A DNA stretch of 64,000 nucleotides, taken from the NCBI RefSeq assembly GCF_910592395.1, contig NC_088313.1, forward strand, positions 8,806,501-8,870,500. The letters are read 5' to 3'. The stretch is from Lineus longissimus. Its lineage: Eukaryota; Nemertea; Pilidiophora; Heteronemertea; Lineidae. A program made the position numbers and the translations under genes. The notes below the pieces were generated by a model that worked only from the letters and a program-made list of their open reading frames with translations, had not been told where the DNA came from and did no database searches. Shown here piece after piece: positions 43,665 through 55,204 of the stretch (within the stretch, counting starts at the first letter, position 1; each line of letters starts with the position of its first letter).

Positions 43665-46600
43665 TTAATCCTTATGCAGTTTGGCCATTTTTAGCTTGAT
43701 GTAATCAGTTTTAAGGCCAACAAGAGCTATCTGACAGTCAATCAACTTTTGTTGCTGCTGTGCTGCCAACTTCTCCTCTTGCATGACCTCGTAGGAAAGA
43801 TTTTCAAGGTCTTCCTTAGATCTTTTCGGCTTTGGTGGCTTGACCGAGGCTTTAAGCAGATTGGCAAGTTCTGCCTTGTTCATGTTCTTGTCAATGTTAG
43901 TGCTGGGGCAGCTAGCTGATCCTGCAACCCTCTTGCATGTGGACCTTGGTTCAAGAGGGGCACTTCCTAGGGCTGCTGAAGGCTTGGAGGACATACTAGT
44001 TATAGTAGAGCTAGGAAGAACAGCTGCAATTCCTCCTGCAGAAGTCTCAGCATCAGCTGATTGTAATGGTAGTCGGAAGTCAAACACGACATTCTTGTGT
44101 TCATCTTGCGTCACTGCTGTCCATGCTGAAAGTAGTTAAAGATGTGTAGAAATATGGTTCAACATCAATACATGACATTAGTTTTGCAATGATTAAAACT
44201 GTCAAAAGTTGCTATGTTATATCAATCTAAAATGATTTTTTTTAGATCGCTTAATTCCGCTCAGCTGACGTTTACTATTCAGTGAAATGAGTCGCTGTGC
44301 CTTTTATCTTGATGTGTGATGTGAACAATTTGTTGGGGAATTTTGATTGGGGGGCCTACTGTATGTTTTCTGGCATGTCCAAATAAGGGAGGTTGAGAAT
44401 AACGACTTATCGCGGACACTTATCGTGTAAAACTGTAGAAAGAGGACAAAATTTGTGTATATATGCATCTGGATGTACGTATAAGTTTCCGTGATAAGTG
44501 ACTGATCTCAACCTCCCTAATCTTATCAAATCAACCTAATACATGCATGTACCTATCTCAGAGTCGAACCCACTAATAAGGCCCTTGATGCTCGGATCAC
44601 CTTCTATCATGGTGTAGTAGGCCTCTTCAGCATCAGTTGGTGGTGGTTGACGTCCCCCACCACCAGTGGCTGGATGACGCATTTCGTCCATTTTTGCCCG
44701 TGCTGAAAATGAATGAAAACAACTTATTTATTTCAGCTATTAAATGCAATACAGTCCTGATCATTTTAATCATATCAACCTCCTACATTCCTAAGATATT
44801 TTGCAAACTAATAGATCAACTAAATGACCAATTACATAAATGCAAGTATTTTCGTATGGGTATGCCTACATGCAGGCCTTGATAAGGATTCTATTATTGT
44901 CAAAATGTTTTCATGTGGTATTGATAGTTAGCGTGGTTAGTAGGCCTTCACTTTTACCTTTCTCTTTACTGGTATTGGAACAGGGCCTTATCTGACTTTT
45001 TGCAAAATGTTGGTGCTTTCTACTGAAGTCTTAACCCTACAGCTGCGTGAACTGAACTCTTGACTTCTGATACATAATCATTTTTTGTGAGAATGGTAAA
45101 ATGACTTACCTCCATGCTTTATATTCTTGTACTTTTTTTCACATTCTGCACTTGTGCGCACCACTACTCCTGCAGCGCTGTACGTAAAATGATATTTCGA
45201 AACAGTTCAAGTTCAAATTTGAACTAAGATGTAAGAATGATGCTAAAAGTAACATCACACAACAAAAAGTGCATTACCATTGACATTTTAAAAATATCAA
45301 TATTGCAGTACTAAATTGCGATACTTGGGCCATGATGCCTTATTTGATGATTATAACCGTAGTAGGCCTACTTAGCAAAACTTCAGTTCCTATATCACTT
45401 TGAAATTATCTTGTATCAGCCACTGGACTGTTCTTCTTGTGTTCATATTTTCATTTTAAAGGGACTCTGTAGACAGCAAGGTGGGCAAGATGAAGTTTAA
45501 ATTAGTCGGGTCTCTCACATCTCGAAGTACATCGAAATCTTCGATCATGCTTGTATGCCGAATATATTCATATATATTAAACATGACCCAGTTTGAACTA
45601 CAGTGGACACCTCCCTTAGTGGACACCTCTCTATTGAGGATAACCTCTCCATCAAGGACACTAGTTTTGTTCACAAAGTGGTTGTTTCCATTACATTTGA
45701 CCTTTTTAATCAGGCACCTCTCAAGTAAGGACAGCACTTGCCAGTCCTAAGGGTGCCCTGAATAATAGAGAGGTACTGTACTTAAGATCAAGATGACCAA
45801 TTTAAACTTTTTGGCACTTTGCTCCTGCCTAAATAGTCCCCATTTCTAAAATGTTGATAAACAGATATGATGATGGCATTGTCATTGATCTTGTCAACTC
45901 TAGTTTAAAGCATTGATGCACTTGTCATAAATCTTTAACTGTATAAATATTTACACTTTACAGTGAGAGAAATATTATTTTATCATTATATTGATTGATT
46001 GTTATCAAAACTCATGTTTTTATTGTTCTTATTTCATATCTGAAATCTTTTCTACGGCTGTGACCAATTAGTAGGTAAACACATAGGGGATTCCCCAAAC
46101 GCTGAGTCACACAGCAGCTGCGCTTATCTACATAATAGATGCTAATGGTGACCTGATTTCCTTCTATTGGCTGAAATCGTCACACCTCCCAACCACACCT
46201 CCAAACGATCTCAACATTAATGTTTGTTTTCTTTCGGAAATGATGTGCGATTCTGTTCGATTTCACAGCAAAAATAGGCAGTATCGTGTCTGTTTAAGGC
46301 GTGGCGAAATTTGAACTTGGGGACACACAAATGTCGGGGTAAGGCGAGTGCATTTAGGGAAGTTTTTCAGTCGGATTGTGAGTGTCTACCATGCATCGCA
46401 TCGCATCGCATGCATGCATGGTGAAGCAGACGACACAACAACATTGAGTCCGTGCACCACGGGCACAAATTTTTAGCACAAAGTTTGCCCGGGGAACATC
46501 ACCCCCAGTCAAGTTGTAATATTTGTACTATGCCAGGCATGAATAACTTATTGGTTTATTGGTCAACCAGCCATGTGTCGACGAGAAGACTAAAGCAGAC

Positions 46601-46837
46601 AACAGGGAACGATTGAACTTGAAGAACACACCTCACATCCTCGGCAACGGCCTCCCAGGCGGCCCTCTTGGAAGCCTTTGACACGCAGCCCGTCCCAATG
46701 TCCCCTATCCCACTGAAACGTCCAATGCAGTGCCTCTCACGTAGGCGAACAGCCTCCATTAGCATGGCCTCCTCCTGGGATGACCAATTTGTTGCTCTAA
46801 CCCGCTTGACTTCATGCACTTCCATGTTTACCTCCAT
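43665..46837 (-). CDS. Myb/SANT-like partner protein of the Harbinger transposon, four exons
   Basis: Minus-strand exons 46837-46632, 45177-45110, 44702-44553 and 44125-43665 join in phases 2, 1 and 1 with good splice sites to give about 294 residues with no stop. Exon 1 begins MEVNMEVHEVKRVRATNWSS and carries the Myb/SANT-like trihelix (NWSSQEEAMLMEAVRLRERH, ASKRAAWEAVAEDV), completed in exon 2 by RTSAECEKKYKNIKH. Exon 3 has ATGGGRQPPPTDAEEAYYTM, and the last exon ends in a coiled, basic segment (EVMQEEKLAAQQQQKLIDCQ). In PIF/Harbinger elements such a protein binds the DNA ends and brings the transposase to the nucleus. It faces the transposase gene tail to tail inside the same element. Small MITEs sit in its introns. 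Confidence 0.8.
44397..44517. mobile_element. TAA-flanked 121-bp MITE
   Basis: Ends GGGAGGTTGAGA and the inverse ATCTCAACCTCCC with TAA on both sides (44394-44396, 44518-44520). The inside repeats ACTTATCG/CGTGATAAGTG words in inverse. Size and 3-bp duplication fit a Harbinger-type MITE. Confidence 0.75.
45601..45778. mobile_element. TA-flanked MITE with ACAGT ends
   Basis: TACAGTGGACACCTCCC at left and an inverse TACAGTACCTCTC at right, with repeated GGACACCTC words inside. Ends and TA flanks suit a Tc1/mariner-type MITE. Confidence 0.55.
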
Positions 46838-47576
46838 TTTTCTCGGGCGTAATGTTGCTTGGCCTAGCCTACATACACAACAGTAATGATATGGTACCAA
46901 TTCCGTTCTAACCGTCGATAGTCGCCGCCCGTATTTCCGTACATCCTTAATCTTCATCTTCGTCCTTATAATGTGATGGGCTCCTTTCGGAACGTAATTG
47001 ATATACTTGGGCCGCTTGGGCCCAGGGGATTTGGACAGCAAAGGAGTAAATACTAATAGCGCTTGATTGTAAGAGGGGTTGTGGGTGTGGCGCATTTATT
47101 GTCTTATCGGCTATATACATGTACATTCGGTGGTAAGTTTCAATAATGAGAGCACCATAGTTACAAAATACTAGTAATTCCTTGGAAAATTTCATCATTA
47201 TGGGTCATTATCATCCGCACCGCCGAGCATCAGAAACGAAGATCAATGTGCCTCTCCCGCCATGCCCATTTCCCACGTGGTCGCGATGTGGCATTCACAA
47301 TCCAACCTCCTTCATTGCCGACCAGCTGAAGAGTTCCTTGGAAACGTACTCGGGAAAATTCGTAATCTCACGGAAACTCCCGAAGTCTTAGTGGAACTAT
47401 CGGAGGCTGGCTGAAACGGCCGGCTCAGCACGTTTCACCTGACTTAAGTCATTTTGGGAAAACTTAGCTAAGTTCGTCTTATGATGCTTTGAGATTCGTA
47501 CTTAAGTTTTTGACTTGGCTTAGTCAAAATATTATGACTTAAGACAAATACTTAAGATTCTTTGAGAAACCGGGCC

Positions 47577-49224
47577 CAGGTCTTTGTTGCCCGATCCCAC
47601 ACGCATTTCCTTTGTTTTCACAAATATATCTAAATTGTCACCGTTTATCTTGCCAATCTTTTTGTCCTTTAAGAGGCTCAAAAGTTCCTGCTCGCAATAA
47701 CCACTGTAACGGTCTTGTATGGTTATCTTTTGACTGGCAGAGAGTGTCAAGTGAACATAGTTCAACTGGGTCCATAGACGACTACTTGCCTTGCCAGATA
47801 TGGCCAATGTAGAAAAAAGGTGCTGTGCAGCAGACGCCTTATTGTCAATACTATGACTGAACATTGACACAACAGTTGACACGGTCGCAATCTTTTGATG
47901 ACAGGACTCACTTGTTGAGCACAGAGACAACAAAATCGCAGCTAGAAATGGCATAGCTTCTTTCAGTGCGAGAAGTATCTTGGAGAAGATATCTTCTTCA
48001 GTTAAAAACTGGGGCTCTTTTAAAGTTTTCATGACTGACCGTCCCTTGACGAAATCCTGCAGGCCAGCCCTTAAATTCTTTGCAACTTGTTTTTCGATTT
48101 CGTCCTTTAAATCGGTTGTCGATAGCAAATTTGTCACCACATCCCCAACATCTCCCTCCACCGAAACTTTCACATGCTTCCTTGTCGACCTGGCAGTGGA
48201 TTGTTCTTGGAGTCTCAGCATAGCTTTAACAGCGAGTTTTTTCGATAGGGCTGAATTTATATCTATCCTGGGCTGTGAATAAGTGTGGTCAGCAGTGTTC
48301 GGACGAGTTGCTGTGGTTTCAAAGGCCAACTTCTTCTTGCTTGTTATTACGTCTTTGTCAATGTCAGCAGGCACCTGGTCATGAATTTTAAGCTTCTCCA
48401 CCGAAGAAATTATTGACTCAATCACACGTGTTCGCCTCTTTCTGTCTGGTTGACAACTTGCTGGGGTAGAGACGTTTTGAAAGAGTTATTGGTACCGGTA
48501 TCTTTGCAGTGGGAGTCCAAGGTGGGGAGGCGTTCGTATCATCATCAGCAGCGATAGGGGAAGAGGCAGGAAAATGTAGCAGTTGCACATCATCATCAGT
48601 CGGCGTCGCGATGGAGGCGGAGGTAGTATCGGTTTGGTCAATTACAAGGTCAGGGCCAGGGGAACAGGGGGGCAGCTGTGGTTCTGCATCCACAGAAATT
48701 GCATGGGAGGTAGTGACATCACACCCAGAGGCAAAATTAACGTCAGTGAATCCAGTTGACTTTTGAAGATGAGCCGCAAGGCACTTAGACTTTTCCTCCA
48801 GGCCTCCAACCTCCCGAAGGCACAAATCACAGACACGCATTTTCATTAGGTTCGCCTGCTGCTTGAAGAGAACACTCAGAGTCGTCCGAACGCTGCTACT
48901 CTGTGAGCCACCGACTTCCTCGCCACGACCATCATTGTCAATTTTAGGGCCAGGACCAGGGACGGGTTTTTCTGCATGGCCAACACTATCACTATGCACG
49001 CGACGATGAACACTACTTGCACGTGCATCAAGAGAGGATACAACTTTCGGCTCAATTTCAACTATTTGTTCGTCAAATCTAAACAGTTTAATCAATGAAT
49101 CAACAGTGTCACTATCACCGAATTTGCAAAATTTCAACACTTTTAATCTTGCCTTCTGTTTGGCACATAAAACGCATATCTTTTCATCGACTTGGAAAAG
49201 CGGGCTGGCCTTCGAGGCCGCCAT
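47577..49224 (-). CDS. DUF6589-like gene, 5' part of exon 1
   Basis: The gene starts at ATG 49224 (MAASKASPLFQVDEKICVLC). The N-terminal half has two cysteine pairs (CVLCAKQK and CDLCLREV) that may bind zinc, then a proline/acidic linker. A one-base frame change at about 48430-48480 separates this from the following frame (RRTRVIESIISSVEKLKIHD), which runs through EDIFSKILLALKEAMPFLAA and GDNLDIFVKTKEMRVGSGNK and is then cut by the Harbinger element at 47576. The rest continues at 34847. The frame change plus the insertion mean the gene is now broken, although the parts beyond are well preserved. The ATG lies only about 40 bases from the end of repeat copy E. Confidence 0.75.
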
Positions 49225-49264
49225 GATTGTTTGGAACTACTTCTATTGTCAATAAAAATAATAC

Positions 49265-50297
49265 TAATGAAATGGCCAGGGCCATTGTGCTCACCTCATG
49301 TGGAGGAAAGATGGATAAAGAGCATGGTATTGTGTCATGTAGTGTTAGGTTTGATGTAGGTCCAAGCAATTACAATTTCCCCAAAATGGCCAATTTACAG
49401 TACATTCGACCTCTGTGACCTTGAAAAGTAGGTCAAATCAAAGAAGACCCGGGTGACACATTGAATGGTTGTTAGAATTAGATGTACCTATGATATAAAA
49501 TTGGTGCCAATCGACAAGTCATTACTAGGAATAAAGGCATTTTGAAGAATTTAGGATTTGGCCCCGTCCCTGGAGGCCAAACGGCAAATCAGATCGCACC
49601 AAACTTCGGTACCTGAGATCACCTGACCAAGGGGTACATGTGTACTTAATTTGTGATCAATAGTCATTGCATTTAAGAAACGTGCCATAGTTACGGCCTG
49701 ACAGCGAATTTACGCCATTTGATCTCTGTGACCTTGACAAGAAGGTCAAATTAAAAACCTGTGTGACATATACTGTATGGTGGTTAGATGTACCCATGAT
49801 ATTAAATTGGTGGCAATCGGGCAAGAAGTTAAGGAATAATCACATTTTTAAGGTTTTTGGATTTTGCCCCCTGGTGGTCAAGTGGTGAATCATATTGGAC
49901 CAAACTTCGATCCCTGAGATCACCTGGCTAAGGGGTAAATGTGTACCAAATTTGGTATCAATAGTCATTGCAGTTTAGAAACGTGCCATCGTTACATCCT
50001 AACGGCCAATTTACACCATTTGACCTCTGTGACCTTGAAAAGGAGGTCAAATCAAAAACGCGGAGGATATATGATGCACCTTTGCTAGAAGTACCTACCA
50101 TATTTTTTTCAAAATTTCCCGACTACTATTAAGGGAGATATTGCATATTTTCACTTTTAACGTTTGGCCCCATGGTGGCCAAACCATGAAACGAATCGGA
50201 CCGAAACTTGGTCTCCAAGGTGTCATTACATAAGGGTACATGTCTACCAAGTTTCAACTCAATAGCTCTAACAGTTACGAAACGTGCCCTGCTAACG

Positions 50298-50329
<32 letters not shown>

Positions 50330-50388
50330 TGGACGACGGACGCCACGGTATGGGATAAGCTCACCTCTGCTAAGAGGTGAGCTAAAAA
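49265..50388 (-). repeat. Dispersed CGT/half-site repeat family, copy E (inverted)
   Basis: Read on the minus strand it begins with the hairpin TTTTAGCTCACCTCTTAGCA, a CGT tract (50297-50330), then three units and the end GGTGAGCACAATGGCCCTGG. The half-site block is intact at 50021 and has one changed base at 49409 and 49720. It lies directly upstream of the DUF6589-like start codon. Confidence 0.85.
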
Positions 50389-50390
50389 CA

Positions 50391-50838
50391 TGATCAATTC
50401 GGCCAAATTTACAAAGGAATCGATAGAAAAATTATGGGCAAGTATTGATATACTAACAATTAATAGTTATAATGAATTATTGGTAAAAGTGCTCGTCATC
50501 CATTGTAAACTATATATTGTGCATAGAACTAAAACTAAAGTTCCGACAGTTCCGGTGACAGGGCGACCTCTTCGCAATTGTAAAGATTCTTTACAATTCC
50601 ACATGCGCGGTACTGCTTTTCAAGATGGTGGCAATTTAGCAGTGCTAGAGCCGTTGTTTAGGAACGACATCAGCGCATCTAGTGTCAAGATTGTTATTTT
50701 GGAACTGCGCGGAGTGATATCAAATCATCAACCTGGAGACCAGCCGCCATTTGCAATACCGTTAAAGGTGAGTGTGAATCTTTCCGTTATTTTAATCGCC
50801 CTCAAAATCGTGTTTAATCAGTACATCGGACAAAACTA
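50391..50838 (+). other. Possible exon, family unknown
   Basis: An open frame ends near a good donor (AAAGGTGAGTGTG at 50769). It includes FQDGGNLAVLEPLFRNDISA and ISNHQPGDQPPFAIPL, which match nothing I recognise. The perfect palindrome AATTGTAAAG/CTTTACAATT lies at about 50575-50597. It could be a first exon of an unknown gene or chance. Confidence 0.25.
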
Positions 50839-51949
50839 ACTTGTCATAAGTCAAGAAAAGAGTCTTTTGAATATATGTGAGCTATTAGTTTTGAAGATTA
50901 TTGCCAGATCTTGCATATTTTGATGCAAACTTTTTGTGGTGTCGCACAGTTGCTAACCAGGTAACTGTTCAACACACGATGCCTCCACTCCGATAAAAAC
51001 AACTGATTTTACAGAACACAAACTTTCCTGTGAACCAAATACGAAGTGATTATGGAGTAAACGGGCCGAGTAAACTACATGTTAGATTTGACAAAATAAA
51101 CAACAGAAATTAGCGAATGATATCGTTATGATGTGTAAACAACAATGGCAGCCGTGAACCTGATGAGCGAATTCTGTCCGAACTTTTCATCACACTGTGC
51201 GTTCTGAAGACCTATAAATGGCTCAAAATCACCCAGTCCTCACTTATAGGATATACCACTACTGAAAATAAATGCTGAAACCTCGCCAAAAATGTTATGA
51301 GTGCTGAAATTAACCATTTTGAGATCGTTCTTCTCAACCTCAAGTCACCCGGCTGTAGAAATGTACAGTATAGCATGTATATACACGCACAGTGTAAATG
51401 TAAACACAAATGTACGCAAGTCTTTAAACCTGCTATATTTTTGTCAAAACTATTGAAACTATATTCTCACTCATATCAATGGACTTCCTAGATCATTAGC
51501 AACTAATCAGTGTCCCTTGGTCTCAATTAATGATATACCGTACAGTAATTTGACTGGCAAAATTAATTTCTCATGATTTTTTTCAGGGATAATCGACAGC
51601 TGCATTTCGTGAGAAGCTGAGGCACACTCATCAAATTGGCTGATAAACATACAGCTTGCAGGCCATCCCATGGTGCTCGCTCGACCATAAGAAGTACCAG
51701 TAGATTCCATTTCATTCTTCTTTACTGTAATACTTAACTCGAGTAAATTGAATAAAGAGAACAGCGTGTCAGTTTAAAAACAATATCATTGCGTCTGTTA
51801 AGTTTTATACTCGCTGTCAATCCTACAATAAAGGAGGATCGAGTGTCTTGAGATGCTAGGCCTGTTTGGTATCAACTGAAACTTATGAAAATTATGAAGT
51901 TTTCGTGGTGTCTTCCTTGGTCTCGACCATGCATTTACTGTCAGTGACC

Positions 51950-52265
51950 ATGCGTCTCCTAATGTCCATCTACTGGTTTTTCACAGCCTACACTCCAAAG
52001 GAATTTATATAAAGGTCCTGACTGCATTTACTGGTTGTCCCTAGGTTGTGACCATACTGCTGGACTGGTTTGCCTCAACCTACAATTCAAAGGAATCTAT
52101 GTAACGGTCCTGATTGCATTTAATTGTTGTCACTGGGTTGTGAAATGCATCTACTGGGTTTTGACAGTCCGAAATCTATGTAAATGTCCTGATTGCATTT
52201 ACTGGTTGTCACTGGATTGTGACCATGTATCTACTTGTTTGTGACAGTCCAAGGAAATATCACAG
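51950..52265 (+). repeat. Imperfect minisatellite, about three units
   Basis: The words GGTCCTGA(C/T)TGCATTTA, CTGGTTGTC(A/C)C, GGTTGTGACCAT and AAGGAAT(T/C)TATGTAA recur at roughly 80-100-base spacing. The copies are diverged. Confidence 0.65.
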
Positions 52266-52629
52266 CTGGTAACATGTACTGTCACAACCTTCAACTCGTC
52301 TTGGTTGTGTTGTGACACTCATGCAGTTATATGTAAAACCAAATTGGACCAGGCACTGTCACAGGCTAGAGCGAAGCTTCCAGCCCGACAGGTCTGTAGT
52401 TTCACAAAAGATAATTCAGTTCAACCTTTGTACATTGCCTTACATGTATACATTGTTTGTGTACAATTTGGGCACTAACAGAAATCAGTGTATCCTTAAA
52501 TTCAAGAAAGATAAAATTCCCTCTATTATATTTCAAGAAAAAGTGGAATTTTTATTGTGAATGCTGTCTCAGTGTCTGTTTAGGCGAAACAGTCATGCAC
52601 TTCTATCTTTGGTTTCTTTATTTTTTGCA

Positions 52630-52837
52630 GACTTCTAATCAACAAACAGTTAAGGAACTTGTCAAGGCATTCCATATAATGGCTGTAATGCAGAATCAAG
52701 TCCCTTGTTGGGCTGTGCTATTTTTTGACAATCAAGAGTACATTCAGTGTTTATATTATCGTGCAGAGAGCAACTATGACTGTACAGACTTTGTATATAA
52801 TTGGCTTGAACTGCATTTGTTTTTTTTTGTATGGTGA
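52630..52837 (+). other. Possible exon, family unknown
   Basis: After a TTTTTTGCAG acceptor at 52629 the frame reads SNQQTVKELVKAFHIMAVMQ and CTDFVYNWLELHLFFF before a stop. It resembles a real coding segment in composition but matches no family I know, and it could belong with the open stretch at 50.4 kb. Confidence 0.25.
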
Positions 52838-53179
52838 ATTTCTACTCACAGTTGACTGGCTAATTGATCAAGAGTTTGCATTTCTATTATGCTTTTACTG
52901 AAACAAGCTGCAGCTCACTGTCTGATGCAAGGTAAGTGTATGTTCACATGCCCAGGCATGTCACAAACTGTGCTCCTGGAATGAAGGCGCTGTTACACTT
53001 TTCAAAATGTGTTGTTAACTCGAGAAGTTGATGGCATAAGGAATGAAAATGAGGTAGCACAGTGTATGTTGTTATCTTCTAGATTTCAACCAAATATCAG
53101 TCCACACTTCAATAGCACCAATATTCGTCATTCATTGGGCTTTCTGGAATGATCTGTTCCATAAAAGGAGCCAACACGT

Positions 53180-53430
53180 CCTTTTTAACTCACTTCTCCT
53201 TGAAGGAGAGTCGAGCTGACTTAATGGCAGGTACGTGGTAAAAATCCGAACAGTAAAAATCCCAAGGTTAAAAATCTTCAAGCATTTAAAACGCGAGAAA
53301 CTGTTTTTCTTAAAAAAACTAATTTTTCCACTAATAGTTTTCAACGTCACAGTGGTCAAACAGTGTATGTTGGCTGATGTATCTCATGAGACGTGGGCAC
53401 AATGGCCCTGGCCATTTGATTCTAAGGATG
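53180..53430 (+). repeat. Dispersed CGT/half-site repeat family, copy F (internally deleted)
   Basis: The segment keeps an AACTCACTTCTCC hairpin end at left and the diagnostic right end GGGCACAATGGCCCTGGCCA, but has lost the tandem units. A residual CACAGTGGTCAAA remains at about 53349. Confidence 0.5.
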
Positions 53431-54167
53431 CAGTTCAGCTTTAATAGACTGATCCCATGAAATGAAGACTACATCTGTTACCCTGTCCTACCTCTAGAGA
53501 CTATTCGAACTCTTCCGATTTCAATTGTCTCCGAGATAGTCAACCTTGGCATAACAGGGGTTGTTGCTTCACTTGTTGGGGAGGATGCACGCAGTTGCAA
53601 ACGCTCTGACAACAATTGTGGTATATCAAATATTTTTATGAATAAGTTCTGGCTTTCCTATTGTCATTAAAACTGCATAAAGTAACAGCAGGGCCTGCTG
53701 AAATTAGTTTTAGAATAGAAAATCTTTCAAAGTTGGCATACTAACGTTGGAACGAATATTTCAAAGATGGCACACTTCCAGAGTTAAATCGGGAACAAAT
53801 CACACAACGATTTCCTCGTATTAAATACGTTTTAATTTTCCACTTTTTTTTTTTTTTCTTTTTTTTTTCACTTCCAGAGTTGGCACGGTACAGAAGTATA
53901 GAAATGGGGATCTGATGCTACATGTGTCCTAAAGCCCTTTGGAAACTATTGGCACAAGGGTTTCTGCCAGTGGGGGGGGGGGGGGCTGTGCAAATACCCA
54001 CCTTTGCAACACGAAGGTGGGTATGTACCACCTTCTGTCTGCTGATCAATGTCTTCCGACGGAGATTTTGCCTCCCAAATGCTCAGAAAACAGTGTAAAA
54101 GGCCAAACTACATTCTTTTGTGAAATACCCTTTTGTGTTGGAGTTAATACCCATGACTGATTTGGTC
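53431..54167. other. Non-coding, homopolymer runs
   Basis: Nothing coding was recognised. T runs lie at 53845-53870 and a G run at 53973-53984. Confidence 0.4.
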
Positions 54168-54380
54168 TTGTGAATATAAATAATAATAGGTGTGGCTTTT
54201 AGAATACTTTTGACTAGTCACTTGAAGCATGGAGCTTGTAGAGAAAAGTCACAGTGTGTATATATATAGGTTAAAATATCAGGGATAATAAACAAGGAGT
54301 ACTAAGGAGCAAGGGCTAGCCCAGGAGGATAAACAGGAGGACATAAAGCTGGGAACACACTAATTAAAGGTACACTTTCA
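54168..54380 (+). repeat. Probable 5' LTR of a Copia-type element
   Basis: From TGTGAATATAAATAATAATA to ACTTTCA the segment has a TATATATATA box near 54258 and AATAAAC near 54287. It is followed immediately by TGGTAGCAGAG, complementary to the 3' end of animal initiator tRNA-Met, a typical primer-binding site. There is no partner LTR in the window, so the left edge is uncertain. Confidence 0.55.
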
Positions 54381-54391
54381 TGGTAGCAGAG
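54381..54391 (+). other. Primer-binding site complementary to initiator tRNA-Met
   Basis: TGGTAGCAGAG equals the complement of the last 11 bases of vertebrate-type initiator tRNA-Met including CCA. It starts directly after the CA that ends the proposed LTR. Confidence 0.65.
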
Positions 54392-54400
54392 CAAAAATCC

Positions 54401-54820
54401 ATGGCAATGGCATCGGAAACGTCTCGTCGGGGTTACTCGAATCCACCTATTCTTGATCCCAATGGAGATTATGAAGCATGGAAAAATGAAAAAGCAGTCT
54501 GGGAATTAGTGACGGATTTAAAAAAGGAGAAACAAGCACTAGCAGTTGCATTGACATTAAAGGGGCAGGCAAGAACTAAAGCTATGGAAGTGGAAATAAA
54601 GGAACTCAATTCTGAAAATGGGATGGTAAAACTTTTGCTTGCATTGGATTCACTATACTTGAGAGATACAGTGAATTTGGCTTATAGTGCATATACAAAA
54701 TTCGAAGTCTATCGTAGAGACAAGGAAAACATGAGTGATTACATCATTGAATCTGAAAGACTAAATAGTGCTTGTAAGAAACACAAAATGGAAATACCAG
54801 ACACAGTACTCATGTGTTAG
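54401..54820 (+). pseudogene. Copia-type gag N-terminal part
   Basis: The frame from the ATG at 54401 (a first ATG at 54380 overlaps the primer site) encodes YEAWKNEKAVWELVTDLKKE, ALTLKGQARTKAMEVEIKEL and YTKFEVYRRDKENMSDYIIE, a helical gag of the Copia-like UBN2 sort. It stops at TAG after IPDTVLMC, long before zinc knuckle, protease or integrase; those are absent downstream. This is the 5' stump of an element. Confidence 0.65.
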
Positions 54821-55204
54821 TTCCCACATTCAGTCATGGCCAGTTTGGCTGTGATAAGTTGAAAAATCAAATATCGATACTAGTCTGATACTAGTCTTGA
54901 ATCTTGGTTCTAGGTTCTTCAGACACATCTGAAGGGTTTGTACTTTTAGTTATTTTTGTGAGGAAAAAAACATAATTCATTTTTATATGTTGTTTTGGTG
55001 CAGTTATTTAAAGTGGATATCCTGGATTGTGTTTGGCCGCTGATTCAGAATTTGAGACCAATAAGTAGAGACCACTACTTGTTGATATTATCACACAGAA
55101 TGTGTTTGGAAAGAATTTTAAAAAGTGAACATTTAAAGACATTCCAACTGACCTTTGTGGACCAACATTGAAACCATGGTAACCACTACACTCAGCTAGT
55201 TGCT

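Larger units (their letters stand above)
34851..47576. mobile_element. Nested autonomous-type PIF/Harbinger transposon, 12.7 kb
   Basis: The left end begins GGCCCGGTTTCTCAAAGAAT and the right end is its inverse, with at least 27 matching bases, and CAG flanks both sides (34848-34850 and 47577-47579). CTTAAG and ACTTAAG words recur in both subterminal regions. The 3-bp duplication and GGSCC-type end are typical of PIF/Harbinger. Inside are a HARBI1-type transposase on + and a Myb/SANT-like protein on -, converging near 43.0-43.7 kb. Its large size comes from later insertions: a MULE-like element, a CGT/half-site repeat, a Gypsy-type element and several MITEs. It splits exon 1 of the DUF6589-like gene; removing it with one CAG restores the reading frame there (NKDLHYFASDW). 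Confidence 0.85.

Noticed and set aside
50575-50597. Palindrome AATTGTAAAG/CTTTACAATT as a terminator or operator
   Set aside because: A lone A+T-rich palindrome in animal DNA has no such role that I can support.
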